The position numbers and the translations under genes are program-made. A model generated the notes under the pieces. The model was not told the DNA's origin. It saw only the letters and a program-made list of their open reading frames with translations, and did no database searches. A stretch of DNA of 64,000 bases from positions 80,262,492 through 80,326,491 of the forward strand of contig JAUMIR010000005.1 of NCBI GenBank assembly GCA_030847615.1, written 5' to 3'. Of this stretch, positions 54,293 to 64,000 are shown one piece after another. This DNA comes from Gambelia wislizenii (Eukaryota > Chordata > Lepidosauria > Squamata > Crotaphytidae). Numbering within the stretch: position 1 is the first letter of the stretch; every line of letters begins with the position of its first letter.

Positions 54293-55577
54293 GTGACTGA
54301 AGATAATATTTCAGCCTACAAACAGATTTTAATAAAATTAATTAATCCATTGTAACAAAACAAAACAAAAATCCAGGTTGCATATTTTATCCATAAGAAG
54401 AATATGTTTTCTTGCTTCAAGAAATGTGATCAAATAAAACCTGGATTCTTTAACTAGATTGGGTTTCCTCATTCTGTTGTCTTCTTGAAGTACAAAACTT
54501 CTAGCCAAAAGTAGACATGGTTTAGCAGTAACAATCCTAGTTAATGCACCTCCTGTCAATGAAGTTCCTTGTGCAGGTCATTATTGCTGCTGGCTACTGA
54601 TTTAAACAGCAAACAGACATGGCTTCACTCCTCCTTTTTACCTCTACAGTAGGACTCCTCTTATAATACAGAAACCTCAGCTGCTTTAGGCAATACAGGA
54701 TGAGGACAAGATAAGGCATCTTTGCTAGCCCTAGGTACTCCATCTATCTGACCTGGATGTGCCCCTGAAAGACCAAGATAAAGTGGGGATATTTGGAAGG
54801 TAAACAACCACAGTTGGAAACATTGCACAATACTATGCCTGCACAGCACCTCTCTTAAGACATCAGTCTTAGCTCAGATTTTCTGGCTTTGTGAAGCTTG
54901 AGTCAACATGATATAGTCTTAAACTCTGGTTTTCCAGAGACAGGATATGTACATATATATCACTGCGTGTCCAATCAACAGCCTACATCTTGACATACTC
55001 ACCTTTACCATGAAGTTAAGCCTCAAAATCACCTGATTGGTTAAAGAAAAACTAGTTTTTCTGAGTTCTTTGAATTATATAGAATAAACGTCTATATGTA
55101 ATATAGTGTTCCTGTTTATTTGTGTATTATCTCCCCAGGAGTAAACACTGCCTTTAAAAGCACTGTCTGCAGATGCGCTACATGCATGATGTATATTAGG
55201 TTGCTTCTTGTTAAAAACAAATCTTTGAATTTTCTCCTGAGAGCATTTTCAACAGCAGCAATCAGTCCCTTGCTCCCAATTTCATTAGAGGTAAAATTCT
55301 ACACTACCTTTCCCCTCTCACTCTAATGATAAACAGCCCAAAGGAATAGAATCACAAATGGTGGTGATTAAGAAAGGGTTTGGGTTTTTATTCTTTTTTT
55401 TTTCCTTCAGGAGAGTGTATTGGGATTACATGAATTTTAGCAGAAGATTAATTCTTCTTAATTTGCATAAATCTTATTCCCAACTTACTGAGTATGTCTC
55501 AGTTTCACAATGTACAATAATAGTTAGGAAAATACAGGCTGCATTAAGTAGAAGTATACTGGCATGGTCATTCTTTG
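54293..55577. other. No recognised feature
   Basis: Unassigned. Short open frames lack motifs. Confidence 0.55.
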
Positions 55578-56640
55578 ATTCACAGAATCAGAGGGTTGGA
55601 TAGCTTCCAAAGGGTCATCTGGTCTACCCCCCTGACAATGCAGAACAGATAACATTTCCTTGGTGGAAGGCCATCCAATGTATGCCTTAAAACCTCAAGT
55701 AAAGGAGAGTTTGCCATCAGTCAAGGCCATCTATTCCATGGTCAAACAACATTTACCATTAGAAAGTTCTTCCTAGTGTTTAGTTGGAATCTTTTTTCTT
55801 GTAGTTCTAATCCATTGGTCTGGGCATTGTTTTGTAGAACAGCTGAAAATGCACTCACTCCCTCTTACACATGACAGAACTTCAGATATTTAAAGAAGAT
55901 GCACAATTTTTATTAGTGCACAGTCGTTGCTTCTCCAGGCTAAAGAATGTTGGGCTTACTCTGCTTACAGGCCTTGGTTACCAGATCCTTTACCATCTTG
56001 GTGGGCTTCCTGTGGACACATTCCATCTTGTCCGTATGCTTCTTAAACTTTGGCACCCATAATTAACACAGTTGCTCAGGTGAGAAATGGCCAAAGGAAA
56101 ATAGAGTGATGCTATTACTTTTCTTGATTCTGGTTACAACAGTTCTGTTAAAGCAGTCAAGAATTGCAATTGTTTTGTTGTTGCCACATCATACTGTTGG
56201 CTCATGTCAAGACTGCAGTCTATCAAGACACCAAGATCCTTTCCACATCTACTGCTTTCAAACTGGGTGCTACATATCCTATACTTCGGTATCTGGGTGT
56301 GTGTGTGTGTGTGTTTTTTGCATAAGCCTTACATTTACCCCTGTTAAAATTAAGTTTGTTAGTCTTATTCCACTTCTCCAATCTGTTAAAGTCATCTCAA
56401 ATGCTGATTCTGTTTTCTGAGCTATTGGGTGTTTGATGTTGTATAGCATACCCTCTATTGTCTTATTCAGGCCATTTGTTAAGCTGTTGAACAACAGTGG
56501 GATCAGAACTGAAACCTTTGGTACTCATAACTTCTGTCTATGATAATGAAAAACAAGGATAACAAGGATCTAATGGCATAACTTCTTTCAGAAGGCTGAC
56601 ATTGTTACTTGGAAACCTTGGTTATCCATTGATGTAATAG
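55578..56640 (-). mobile_element. Old, heavily mutated CR1
   Basis: It parallels the young copy at 47.7-48.7 kb step by step: CACAGAATCAGAGGGTTGGA, GAAAGTTCTTCCTAGTGTTT, CTTCTCCAGGCTAAAGAATG, CTGTGGACACATTCCATCTTG, CACCCATAATTAACACAGTT, CATACTGTTGGCTCATGTCA and CAGCTTAACAAATGGCCTGA (all plus strand). No frame survives. A (TG)n tract lies at 56298-56315. Confidence 0.85.
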
Positions 56641-57288
56641 GGGGGAATAGACATTTAAGCTGAGCTTAACCTAGTGCTGAATGTTGAAGGAATCACATGG
56701 ATGAAGGCTGCTTTAATATTTTTCTACCCAGGGACCAGAATACAGTGTATTTACATAACTATCATAAAAGTTAATTTGTATACCGTATGTTCATAAATCC
56801 AAAAAAATTACAAATATTTTCCAACTACATAAGAATGTTGTTTAAACAATAACGAAAAGAAGAATTATATAATGGTTTGTCTACAATTAATTTATTCATA
56901 CTCATTTAAAAGCACACTGTTATGTTTTATGATCCAACTATATTGATAGACACTTCCAAAATATAAATAATAAATGATAAGTGTTCATATTATACAGAAA
57001 GACAACATAGCCTCTATTTGCTACACATCAATTTTTCATATATTTCTTATAGTATAGTATATAGATAATTAAGCAATATGTTTGTGTGTGGTTTCATGGC
57101 TTTATTCCTTGTACCACTATATTCTAAAACATCTAGCAAACAGAGGAAAATAGTTTTCATATAAGAAGAGATAATATCCTTTCATATACTTGATATATAA
57201 ATAGGCAAAATAGGTAATACTTCATATGGCATGTTTTAGTTTAGCTTCTCAGTTAAGTTAGTTTCTACTAGAGTTTTAAAGTATATTC
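56641..57288. other. No recognised feature
   Basis: Very AT-rich; nothing identified. Confidence 0.55.
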
Positions 57289-57620
57289 ACTAATGTTCAT
57301 GTCCTTGATAGGAAGGATGTCTCAACACATTCAAATGTTGTGTCTTCTGTGCAAAAAATGGGGCTTTTGGGGAATTCCCTCACCCAAATTTTGTGCAGAG
57401 TACCGGTTCTTTTGCACAATGACACTTTCTATGCAAAAACATTATTTTTGCAGAATAACGTGTTTTTGCATTTTTGGAAAGAGGGGGAAGCCCTGAAATG
57501 CAAAAACATCTTCAAAAATTGTACTGAAATTCCTGTCTTCTGACTCAAAGTGGAAGGAAACTCTTGGCATTCTTCCTTCTTGCAGAAAAGAGTGAAATTA
57601 TCAAAGATTGACATCTGTGC
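57289..57620. repeat. Family H repeat, copy 3
   Basis: CATGTCCTTGATAGGAAGGA, TGTCTCAACACATTC and TGTGCAAAAAATGGGGC match 7170-7260 in order. The TTTTGCA-type palindromic series follows (TATGCAAAAACATTATTTTTG, GTGTTTTTGCATTTTTG). Confidence 0.6.
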
Positions 57621-58362
57621 TTCCTGCAGTTTTCATGCCTTCAGTAGTCTGGTCTACTTTGTCTTATGGTTACTGTCCCATTAAACCTGCCCCAAAATGT
57701 GAACTGGATCCAAGATCACAGGTATGTTTATTGCACCAGAAACTGAAGGCTAGGTAGTTCATTTAACCGTTTGGCATGTCCAGGGCTGGCACTGTTTTTA
57801 ACTTGCACAGAATTATTGCCTTAGATGGCAAGGTGCTAGCAGCCACAAATTTACACTTCCCCAAACATGTCAGAGTGGCAGCTCATTTGCCCACCCCCCT
57901 ATGATTTGCTGCCCACCTTTCCCTACCCCAGGTAGAGGAGACGGGACACAGCAGCAGCACTGCTATCCCTCTCCCGAGAGAAAGAGGGAACAGCAACCAA
58001 AGAAAGATGAGGATATGACTGCATTGTCTTTGGGCTTGTGCACCAGAGGCTGCCTGTCCACAGAGCCAGCTGATTTCTGAAATGAACAGATCTGTAGTAG
58101 AGCCAGAATCAGCACTGACAGGTCCTCCTCCATTTAGAGGATAACATGGGGTCTGTCGCAATGTGGAGAGAAGCCTCACTTCCCACCCCAGGTGAGGGAA
58201 AAACTTGAGCCACAGCTGGTCAGGTCTACAGGCTTAAAATCTTACTGGCTTTACTCCAATCTATTTCTTTTGCGAACAAAAGAAGTTCCTTTCTTTGTGT
58301 GTGGCATCCAACTTTGATAATGTATTTTACTCGTAGCCATGGGCAATCTTCATGTTGAATTC
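57621..58362. other. No recognised gene
   Basis: Moderately GC-rich. The 98-codon minus-strand frame at 57883-58179 lacks any motif that I recognise. Confidence 0.5.
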
Positions 58363-58591
58363 AGGGGCCTTATCACCCTATGCAATCATACCATTTTGAT
58401 TCAACTTTAATTTTCATGATTCCATGCCATCGAAACCTGGAATTTGTAATTTAGGAAGGGGTATTTAGAATTCTCAACCAGAGAACTGCAATAACTCACA
58501 AAACCATGAGTTCCAGGATTCCATGGGGGGTAAGTATGGTTGTTAAAGTGGTATTCTATCACTATAATTCTGTAATTTGAAAGAGAGCCCA
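58363..58591. mobile_element. Decayed hAT-like MITE
   Basis: GGGGCCTTATCACCC at the left and GAAAGAGAGCCC at the right bracket an inner foldback (TTGATTCAACTTTAA / TTAAAGTGGTATTCTATCAC; CTGGAATTTGTAATTTAG / GAGTTCCAGGATTCCATG). That plan is the same as the better MITEs at 21237 and 47112. Confidence 0.45.
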
Positions 58592-59550
58592 GAATGTTTA
58601 TTTCCACCAGCAACCCCCTGTACTACAGTAACACTATTCAGAAGGGTCTCTCAATATGAATAGCCTTTGAGATGTGTGCTGGGTACAGTACAGAATAAAC
58701 TTCAATGAGCAGAGCTCCTGCTCACAGAAAGTACCCCTGTTCTATATTGGGAAACTTATCTTTTCTTGTTACTGCTCTCACCTGCACCATAGTCTGTTCA
58801 ACAGAATTGCCCCCCTTTTATGCCTCTCCCCTTTACATGTTCTGGTACGTCCTTTCAGACTATAAGTCTTCATGCTTTTTTCAGTGGATCCTATCCCAAG
58901 AGAAAAGTGAGAAATAAAATGAATGGATAGATGGATGGTGTGCAAGCTGTTCCAGGAAACTTTTAGCTGAGGAGCAGGGATGATGATGATGATGATGATG
59001 ATGATGTCCATGTCCTCAGCATTGGCTCTGTTCTCTGGAGAGTTGGGTCTTACCAACTAACTCTTTGACACTAGCTTTCTGGGCTGAACTTTTCAGGAGG
59101 GGAGAGGGAAGATTCCATTTCTAACCACCGGAAGGCTATTAAAATGTTTTCTTAACATTCAGATTCAGACATTAATCTATTGTGATTGTTTGACAATTAA
59201 TATGCTGTGATTCATGGAGCTATGTTACCTTTCTGGTAAGATCTGTACTGGAGGAGATGAGGCAGAGGGCAATACTTTTGGAAGGCTGTCCTTTGCTGTT
59301 GTCCTTGAATCACAGCAATACATTTTTAAAAAATGGTTTCTGAAGGTTGTTTTGTTGGCCAAGGGCCTAATAACCTGAAGTTTAATTAATCTAGTACATC
59401 GTCAGAATTCTAAACATTTAGATAAGCTGGTGGAGAAAAAAGCTAAGTATATATTTTTTATTTCTCTTTGTTTAATACTGAAAATAATACTGCACTATCT
59501 AGAAAAATAGTTATTATTTTTTTAGTAACTAAATTTACATCCAGCAGAGT
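58592..59550. other. No recognised gene; (GAT)n at 58979-59005
   Basis: A GATGATGATGATGATG tract that produces an isoleucine run on the minus strand. Otherwise unassigned. Confidence 0.55.
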
Positions 59551-59740
59551 ATAGTGACTTGTGTGTTGGTCTAAGACCAAGGTTCAAATTCCTACTCAAT
59601 CATGGAAGCCCACTGAGTAACCTTGGGCAAATCATACTCTTTGAGCTTCAGAGGAAGACAAGGCCAACCTCACCTGAATAAATCTTGCCACGAAAACCCT
59701 AGGATAGGTTCACCATGAAGGCACATAACAGCAGCAGCAG
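59551..59740 (+). mobile_element. Sauria-type SINE (tRNA-derived, Bov-B-related tail)
   Basis: Head with A-box region and B box AAGGTTCAAATTCC, body CACTGAGTAACCTTGGGCAA and CTTCAGAGGAAGACAAGG, tail CTGAATAAATCTTGCCACGA then AAAACCCTAGGATAGG, ending CACATAACAGCAGCAGCAG. The most complete copy of the family in the window. Confidence 0.82.
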
Positions 59741-59814
59741 TCCCCAAGTGGTGTACATTTTCTCAGTATTAGCATTAGCACTCCTCATACAAATGAGGTT
59801 TTCAGATTCCATTT

Positions 59815-60010
59815 ACCTGTTTTATTTATCTCATGTTTTTCTTCCAATAAGCCCCAAACCTTCCTCCTCCTCTCCACTTTAACAAACCTATGTGGTAGGT
59901 CAAGCTGTGAGAAAATGACCTGGTTACCAGTGAAGTTCATGGATCAGTAGGGATGAACTTCAGTCTCCCCAGTCTAGATCTGGCACTGTAACCACTATGA
60001 CACATTACCT
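59815..60010 (-). mobile_element. tRNA-derived SINE, minus strand
   Basis: On the minus strand: AGTGGTTACAGTGCCAGATC (A box), TGAAGTTCATCCCTACTGAT (decayed B box), CTTCACTGGTAACCAGGTCA and GACCTACCACATAGGTTTGT, then a tail with GAGATAAATAAAAC. Family of 17636 and 18311. Confidence 0.6.
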
Positions 60011-60234
60011 CTGTTTACAAAGAGATGACCTCATGGTCATTAGCTCTTTCACACAAGAGAAAGTAAAGCTTTGCTTATTTTGTTCTCACATATAAGAATG
60101 AAATAATGTGAAAAGTTTTCTCCTTGTTAAGTGGGATTACAAGAGTTTCTGAGCTTTTATCCATATTTACTTCATCTTATTTTATTTTGTATTCTGGTAC
60201 TTTAAATTTTTTTTTTCTTCTGCAGTTTCTGTCA

Positions 60235-60803
60235 GAGGACTTTATCAGACACATCCCTTGGTAAATGTTCTTTTGCCAGCATAAAAAAAATTGTGCTGGC
60301 AAAAGAATGTTCCCCCTGACACTTACCTTCTAATTCTGGCAAAGGCTCTCGGCAATAAAAAAAAGAAGTGAATGGAGCCCTGTTCACTTCCTCACTCAAA
60401 ATCTCATGCGATGAAAAAAAATAAATAAAAATAAAAATAAAAAAAATAAACATCAAAAAGTGAAGCAAAGCACATACACACATTTAAAAAGTCCCAAGTA
60501 ACCAAGGGAGGGTAATAAAATAAGTGAAACCTACCTAGACGTCTCAATCTGATCCGGAAGTGTTCACGCTGGAGTGGGCATTGTCAGGGTAAGTACATGA
60601 TTTAAATGGCCCGAGGTATTGCATGCTAGCAACACTGGCAAAAAAAGCAGCAGGGAGATCTATTGATGGCTTAAGTAATCAATTAAAAACCCCAGGTTTT
60701 GGCCAGGACATAAACATGAAAAGGCAATGTTGTCTGATCCATGCATCCTTTCATGGTTATGTGGAATTGTGATGATGCCGTATTTTTCCTGTCTGATAAA
60801 ACC
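60235..60803 (+). mobile_element. TTTATCAGAC-family MITE (copy F)
   Basis: Left GGACTTTATCAGACACATCC, right CTGTCTGATAAAACCC. Shares with copy D: TTCTTTTGCCAGCATAAAA, ACTTACCTTCTAATTCTGG, AGTGAATGGAGCCCTGTTCA, ACCTACCTAGACGTCTCAAT, GGAAGTGTTCACGCTGG, GTACATGATTTAAATGGCC, and the ATTGATGGCTTAAGTAATCA palindrome half. An A-rich run lies at 60415-60455. Confidence 0.8.
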
Positions 60804-61254
60804 CAGAGTGTCTTGAAGTTTCTCGGTGTGTCCTTTGAGGATGAGAAAATTTGTGAGTACAGTAAGTTCTGCTATAATGTGATAGCTGTGTTTCTTAAAA
60901 AGTTCATGTTGTAGTAATTTATGTTCTAAAAATAACAGGACTTATGGGGGGAAATAGGGTGAGGTGCAGATCTAAAAAAAAAAAATAGTCATAGCTAATA
61001 TTTATTTAACTTGCCACAAATTTTAATTAATAAATTTTACTTACGAGCATAAAGTGTTACTATGGCAATTGAAAAACATGAGGATAAGTATTTATGCGGT
61101 TGGTGGAAGAATCACAAAGACAGATGCTGAATGTTACAGTGTTCAATATCATAAATTTTGGCTGCATTTGTTGGAGGATTTGAACAAAAAAAGTTGCAGA
61201 TCAGGTAGATGGTTTTGGTTTGCCTTTGCCCTGGGAGTTGTGTTAACTTAAGAG
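60804..61254. other. No recognised feature
   Basis: Unassigned AT-rich sequence. Confidence 0.5.
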
Positions 61255-62058
61255 ATGGGGGGGGGACATTGGAGTCCCACCCACAATATCAGTGTCTCCT
61301 TGAAATTTGGGTGAATTTTAGCTCAAAAAGAAGAAAGCACTCCAGTTAAAATGAAATAAAGTATTTTATTTGAATTAACATGGGATAAGCTAACATATAA
61401 GAACATACACTCTTAAGACTCATACAAAGCTATTGAGGAGTAAGACAAGAAGAGTTAGTTGGATAAGTCAGGGGTGGAAGGGTGATAGTTACCAGTCTCG
61501 AAGAAGGAGGTCTGCGCAGTGGAAGGACTCAGAAAGCATCTGAGGATGGCACAGGGGAATCCAGTCCATTGAGAAAGAGAATGGTGGGACTCATCTGTGA
61601 CACAATGACTGTGGCACACCCAGCTAGAGTTGGAACTAGGATATTTATACTCCATTTCATACCCTGGAGGGATGTGCTAGTTATGACAAAGCCTGAATGG
61701 CTTTCTCACAGAATGAACAAAACGGTCCAGAACGGGCTGATTGCCTTTGCTCCAGAGTGACAAAACATTGATGGAATTTGTAACAACCTCTTAATATTTG
61801 GACAGGTAGGGTGTATATGAAAGATTTCCATAGGATATGGGTGATGGATGATCACTGATTGCATGACTGAAAGGATTAGCTTAAACACATTAACTACAAG
61901 ATTTTCCACATAATCCTATTTGGGTTTTCCCACCATCATGATTCTGGACATGTCTCAGGTCATTGGGACCTTGACTGTTCTCTGGTCAGCTTGACCTCAA
62001 ATACCCCTGATCAGTGTGACCCCAAAAGTGTCCAGTACATGCAGTTATGAAACTCACA
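61255..62058 (-). mobile_element. Probable solo LTR, minus strand
   Basis: On the minus strand: start TGTGAGTTTCATAACTGC, TATA box GGAGTATAAATATCC (about 61640-61660), then about 290 bases later a polyadenylation signal AATAAAATACTTTATTTC (about 61350-61367) and a short T/G-rich end near a C-run. Spacing and order are those of a retroviral-type LTR. No internal region or second LTR is next to it, so it would be a solo LTR from recombination. The end at 61255 is approximate, and no clear target duplication was found. Confidence 0.5.
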
Positions 62059-62109
62059 GGAGGGGTAGTAGGGTATGCTAACATTTGGCTTTTAAAATGT
62101 CTAATTTTT

Positions 62110-62560
62110 GCTTAGGGGTGTAATTCTTCACCTCTTCTTGAAGGTAGCAATGAGCAATTTCAGCAATTTATTTCCCTCTGTGAGAAAGTATTTGAAAACA
62201 ATGCAGTTTTTGAAGGCTATTCACAATCTAGATCTTATTCTGCGCAGAATTTGCATGTGCATTTTCTGCATGGAAAATATTTCAACATAGAATTATTAAT
62301 TCAGGCACAGAAAATGTTTTCTATGCAAATCAAGCATGTGCAAATTTTACATAGAATAAATTCCCAATTAGGGCATTTTCTGTCCAGAAAGCAGAATTTC
62401 TGTGCAGGAATTAATATATCTGCATTGAAATATTTCCCATGCAGAAAATGCTATTTTCTGTACAAAACAGTCATGTGAGAATTTTGCACAAAAGAATCTC
62501 ATCAGCCAAGATTCTTCTCATCAAGGTTTCTCAACACTCTAAAAACATGGGTGTTGGGGT
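62110..62560. repeat. Family H repeat, copy 4 (uninterrupted)
   Basis: Contains in one piece both the left part (GTAATTCTTCACCTCTTCTT ... TTGAAAACAATGCAGTTTT) and the TTTTCTGCA/TGCAGAAAA series that copy 2 shows on either side of MITE B. It ends with GATTCTTCTCATCAAGG and TTTCTCAACACT. Confidence 0.65.
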
Positions 62561-62639
62561 TTTGTTTTGTGGGTTTTTTGCCATTTTAAAAATATATTTG
62601 AATATTCTTTTCATAATTATTTTTATTTCTTTGACATTC

Positions 62640-64000
62640 TTCTTCATTCACAAAGAAGCTGTTGGTGGGGTTCAACACCATCATCTTCTACCTCCTCAAA
62701 TCGAATCTGCTTTGCAAGTGCAACATAACTTCTTTTGATTGCTGAAAGCTCTTTTGATGACTTAAAGGCTGAAGCACACACCCATTGGGGACTATTTTTC
62801 CCCAAGAAGCATGCACACATTCTTCACAATGATATCAATGCCTTTCTTTATGTCAAAACTATTCCAGTATTCAACCACACTTGCTTTCTGTGACTCCAAG
62901 CAACTTTGCAAATGTATGCCTCAAATAACAGGCTTTAAAAGCTGATATAACCCCTTGATCCACAGGTGGTAGTAGAGAAGTTGTTTTTGGTGATAAAAAT
63001 ATCACCTTGGTGTATTGTGAAAGCCCAGCATTCATAGGAGGATACTCTTCCAGTATTCAACCACACTTGCTTTGTCACTTTCTGTGACTCCAAGCAACTT
63101 TGCAAATGTATGCCTCAAATAACAGGCTTTAAAAGCTGATATAACCCATTGATCCACAGGTGGTAGTAGAGAAGTTGTTTCTCATGATAAAAATATCACC
63201 TTGATGTATTGTGAAATCCCAGCAATCATAGGAGGATGACTTGGTGAATAGTCCAAAAGCAGAATTTTAAAATCCTTGTTCTTCTTGCAATATTTTCTAA
63301 TAACATGTTCCAAAACATCCATTAAGAGATCTGAAATTTTTTTGCTTGTCATCCATCCTTAATCTTACTTGATCTAAAATGTACAACCTAAAGTCAACTG
63401 TAACTATTCCTTTAAAGCATGCATGTTTACAGAGTGGTAAACAACCAGAGGCTTCACTTCAAATCATGGCTAGCATTCGAACCAAGCAACACAGTCAACC
63501 TATCTTTTGCAGTTTCACAGCCAGGGCCATGGGCTTCACTCTCAAAGATATATGTTTTGGACAATATGCATTTCCAATATAACCCTGTTTCACCAACATT
63601 AAAAATCTGATCCAAGTTATAGCCACCTTCTTCAATTAATTTCTTTATTAGAGGAGGGAATGGGGTTGTTTTGCACTTTCTTCATCAGAACTTGCAGCCA
63701 CACCACACAACTCAACATTATAAAAACCGTATTGGCTCTTGAACCCAGCAAAACAACCACTGCTAGCATTAATGATGGGACATCACTAGGATTTTCTGAC
63801 TTCTTGAGGTCACTGTAAATAGGTAACACTTTCTTTTTTATTGTTAGATATGAGGTCCCAAATCACTTTTTGTGTCAGCTTTTCCATCTCTTCTGTCTCC
63901 TTCACACTTTATCTAAAAGATTTGCTTGCATTCAATTTAGTCCCTGAAATACAACATGCTTTAATTTTCTCTGCATATCTCTTATGTGGATTCCTTTCTC
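62640..64000 (-). pseudogene. Tigger (pogo) transposase, decayed, runs off the window
   Basis: The minus strand, through many frames, shows QIFNVGETGLYWK (catalytic core start, with the expected Asp before ETGL replaced by Gly), AKDRLTVLLGSNAS, then FKILLLDYSPSHPP (second Asp region), VIFLS...TTSLLPPVDQWVISAFKACY and RHTFAKLLG. This is the order of the DDE core in Tigger/jerky-type transposases (TIGD1-like). The N-terminal CENP-B-like DNA-binding part would lie beyond 64000. Stops and frameshifts are frequent, and a 190-bp tandem duplication repeats the core region, so it is clearly dead. Confidence 0.88.
62862..63237. repeat. Tandem duplication within the Tigger transposase
   Basis: 62862-63043 and 63048-63237 are near-identical, both running from TTCCAGTATTCAACCACACT through AAGCAACTTTGCAAATGTAT and CCACAGGTGGTAGTAGAGAA to CATAGGAGGAT. 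The second has an 8-base insertion (TTTGTCAC) and a few substitutions. Confidence 0.93.

Noticed and set aside
59740..59744. CAG run at the end of the 59.6 kb SINE as a separate microsatellite
   Set aside because: It is only five units and is the natural variable tail of the SINE.

Overview
This window looks like a stretch of a squamate reptile (most likely lizard) nuclear genome, intergenic or intronic. The evidence is the repeat content: a SINE with a 5S rRNA-derived head, tRNA-derived Sauria-type SINEs, Bov-B (RTE), L2, CR1, squamate-type L1 and Penelope-like retroelements, a Ty1/copia LTR element, pogo/Tigger, mariner and many short hAT-like inverted-repeat (MITE) elements, plus abundant microsatellites. 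I find no host protein-coding exon or host RNA gene that I can support. All recognisable coding sequence belongs to mobile elements, and every copy is broken.

Layout. 0-10 kb: MITEs, an L2 fragment split by a zinc-finger LINE fragment, a Tigger-type MITE, a SINE, and a copia gag fragment inside an inverted-repeat element. 10-24 kb: possible solo LTRs, a palindromic tandem repeat at 11.2-11.7 kb, L2 3' remnants, MITE copies, and a zinc-finger LINE fragment with an inverted 5' half. 25.2-27.5 kb: a long L2 copy (minus strand) with recognisable reverse transcriptase motifs. 28.5-31.5 kb: two MITEs, a truncated L1 with target duplication and a 5S-type SINE. 35.4-39.5 kb: a complete-ended Ty1/copia insertion (minus strand) with 520-bp LTRs and a GTCTG target duplication, but no reverse transcriptase. 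40.9-42.0 kb: a head-to-head Penelope-like insertion. 44.3-50.5 kb: a nested stack in which Bov-B was invaded by mariner and a MITE, and mariner in turn by CR1 and an L1 tail. 51-62.6 kb: MITEs, SINEs, an old CR1, a probable minus-strand solo LTR, and copies of a palindrome-rich repeat. 62.6 kb to the end: a decayed Tigger transposase gene running out of the window.

The nesting gives relative ages: the palindrome-rich family is older than the TTATCAGAC MITE inserted in it; Bov-B is older than mariner, and mariner older than CR1 and the L1 tail. The copia element, with LTRs differing at roughly 20 of 520 positions by hand count, is among the younger insertions. The elements do not form a pathway. 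Their shared machinery is as expected: Bov-B and L1 type enzymes mobilise SINEs, and autonomous hAT and pogo transposases mobilise the MITEs. Stretches without a recognised feature are listed explicitly.
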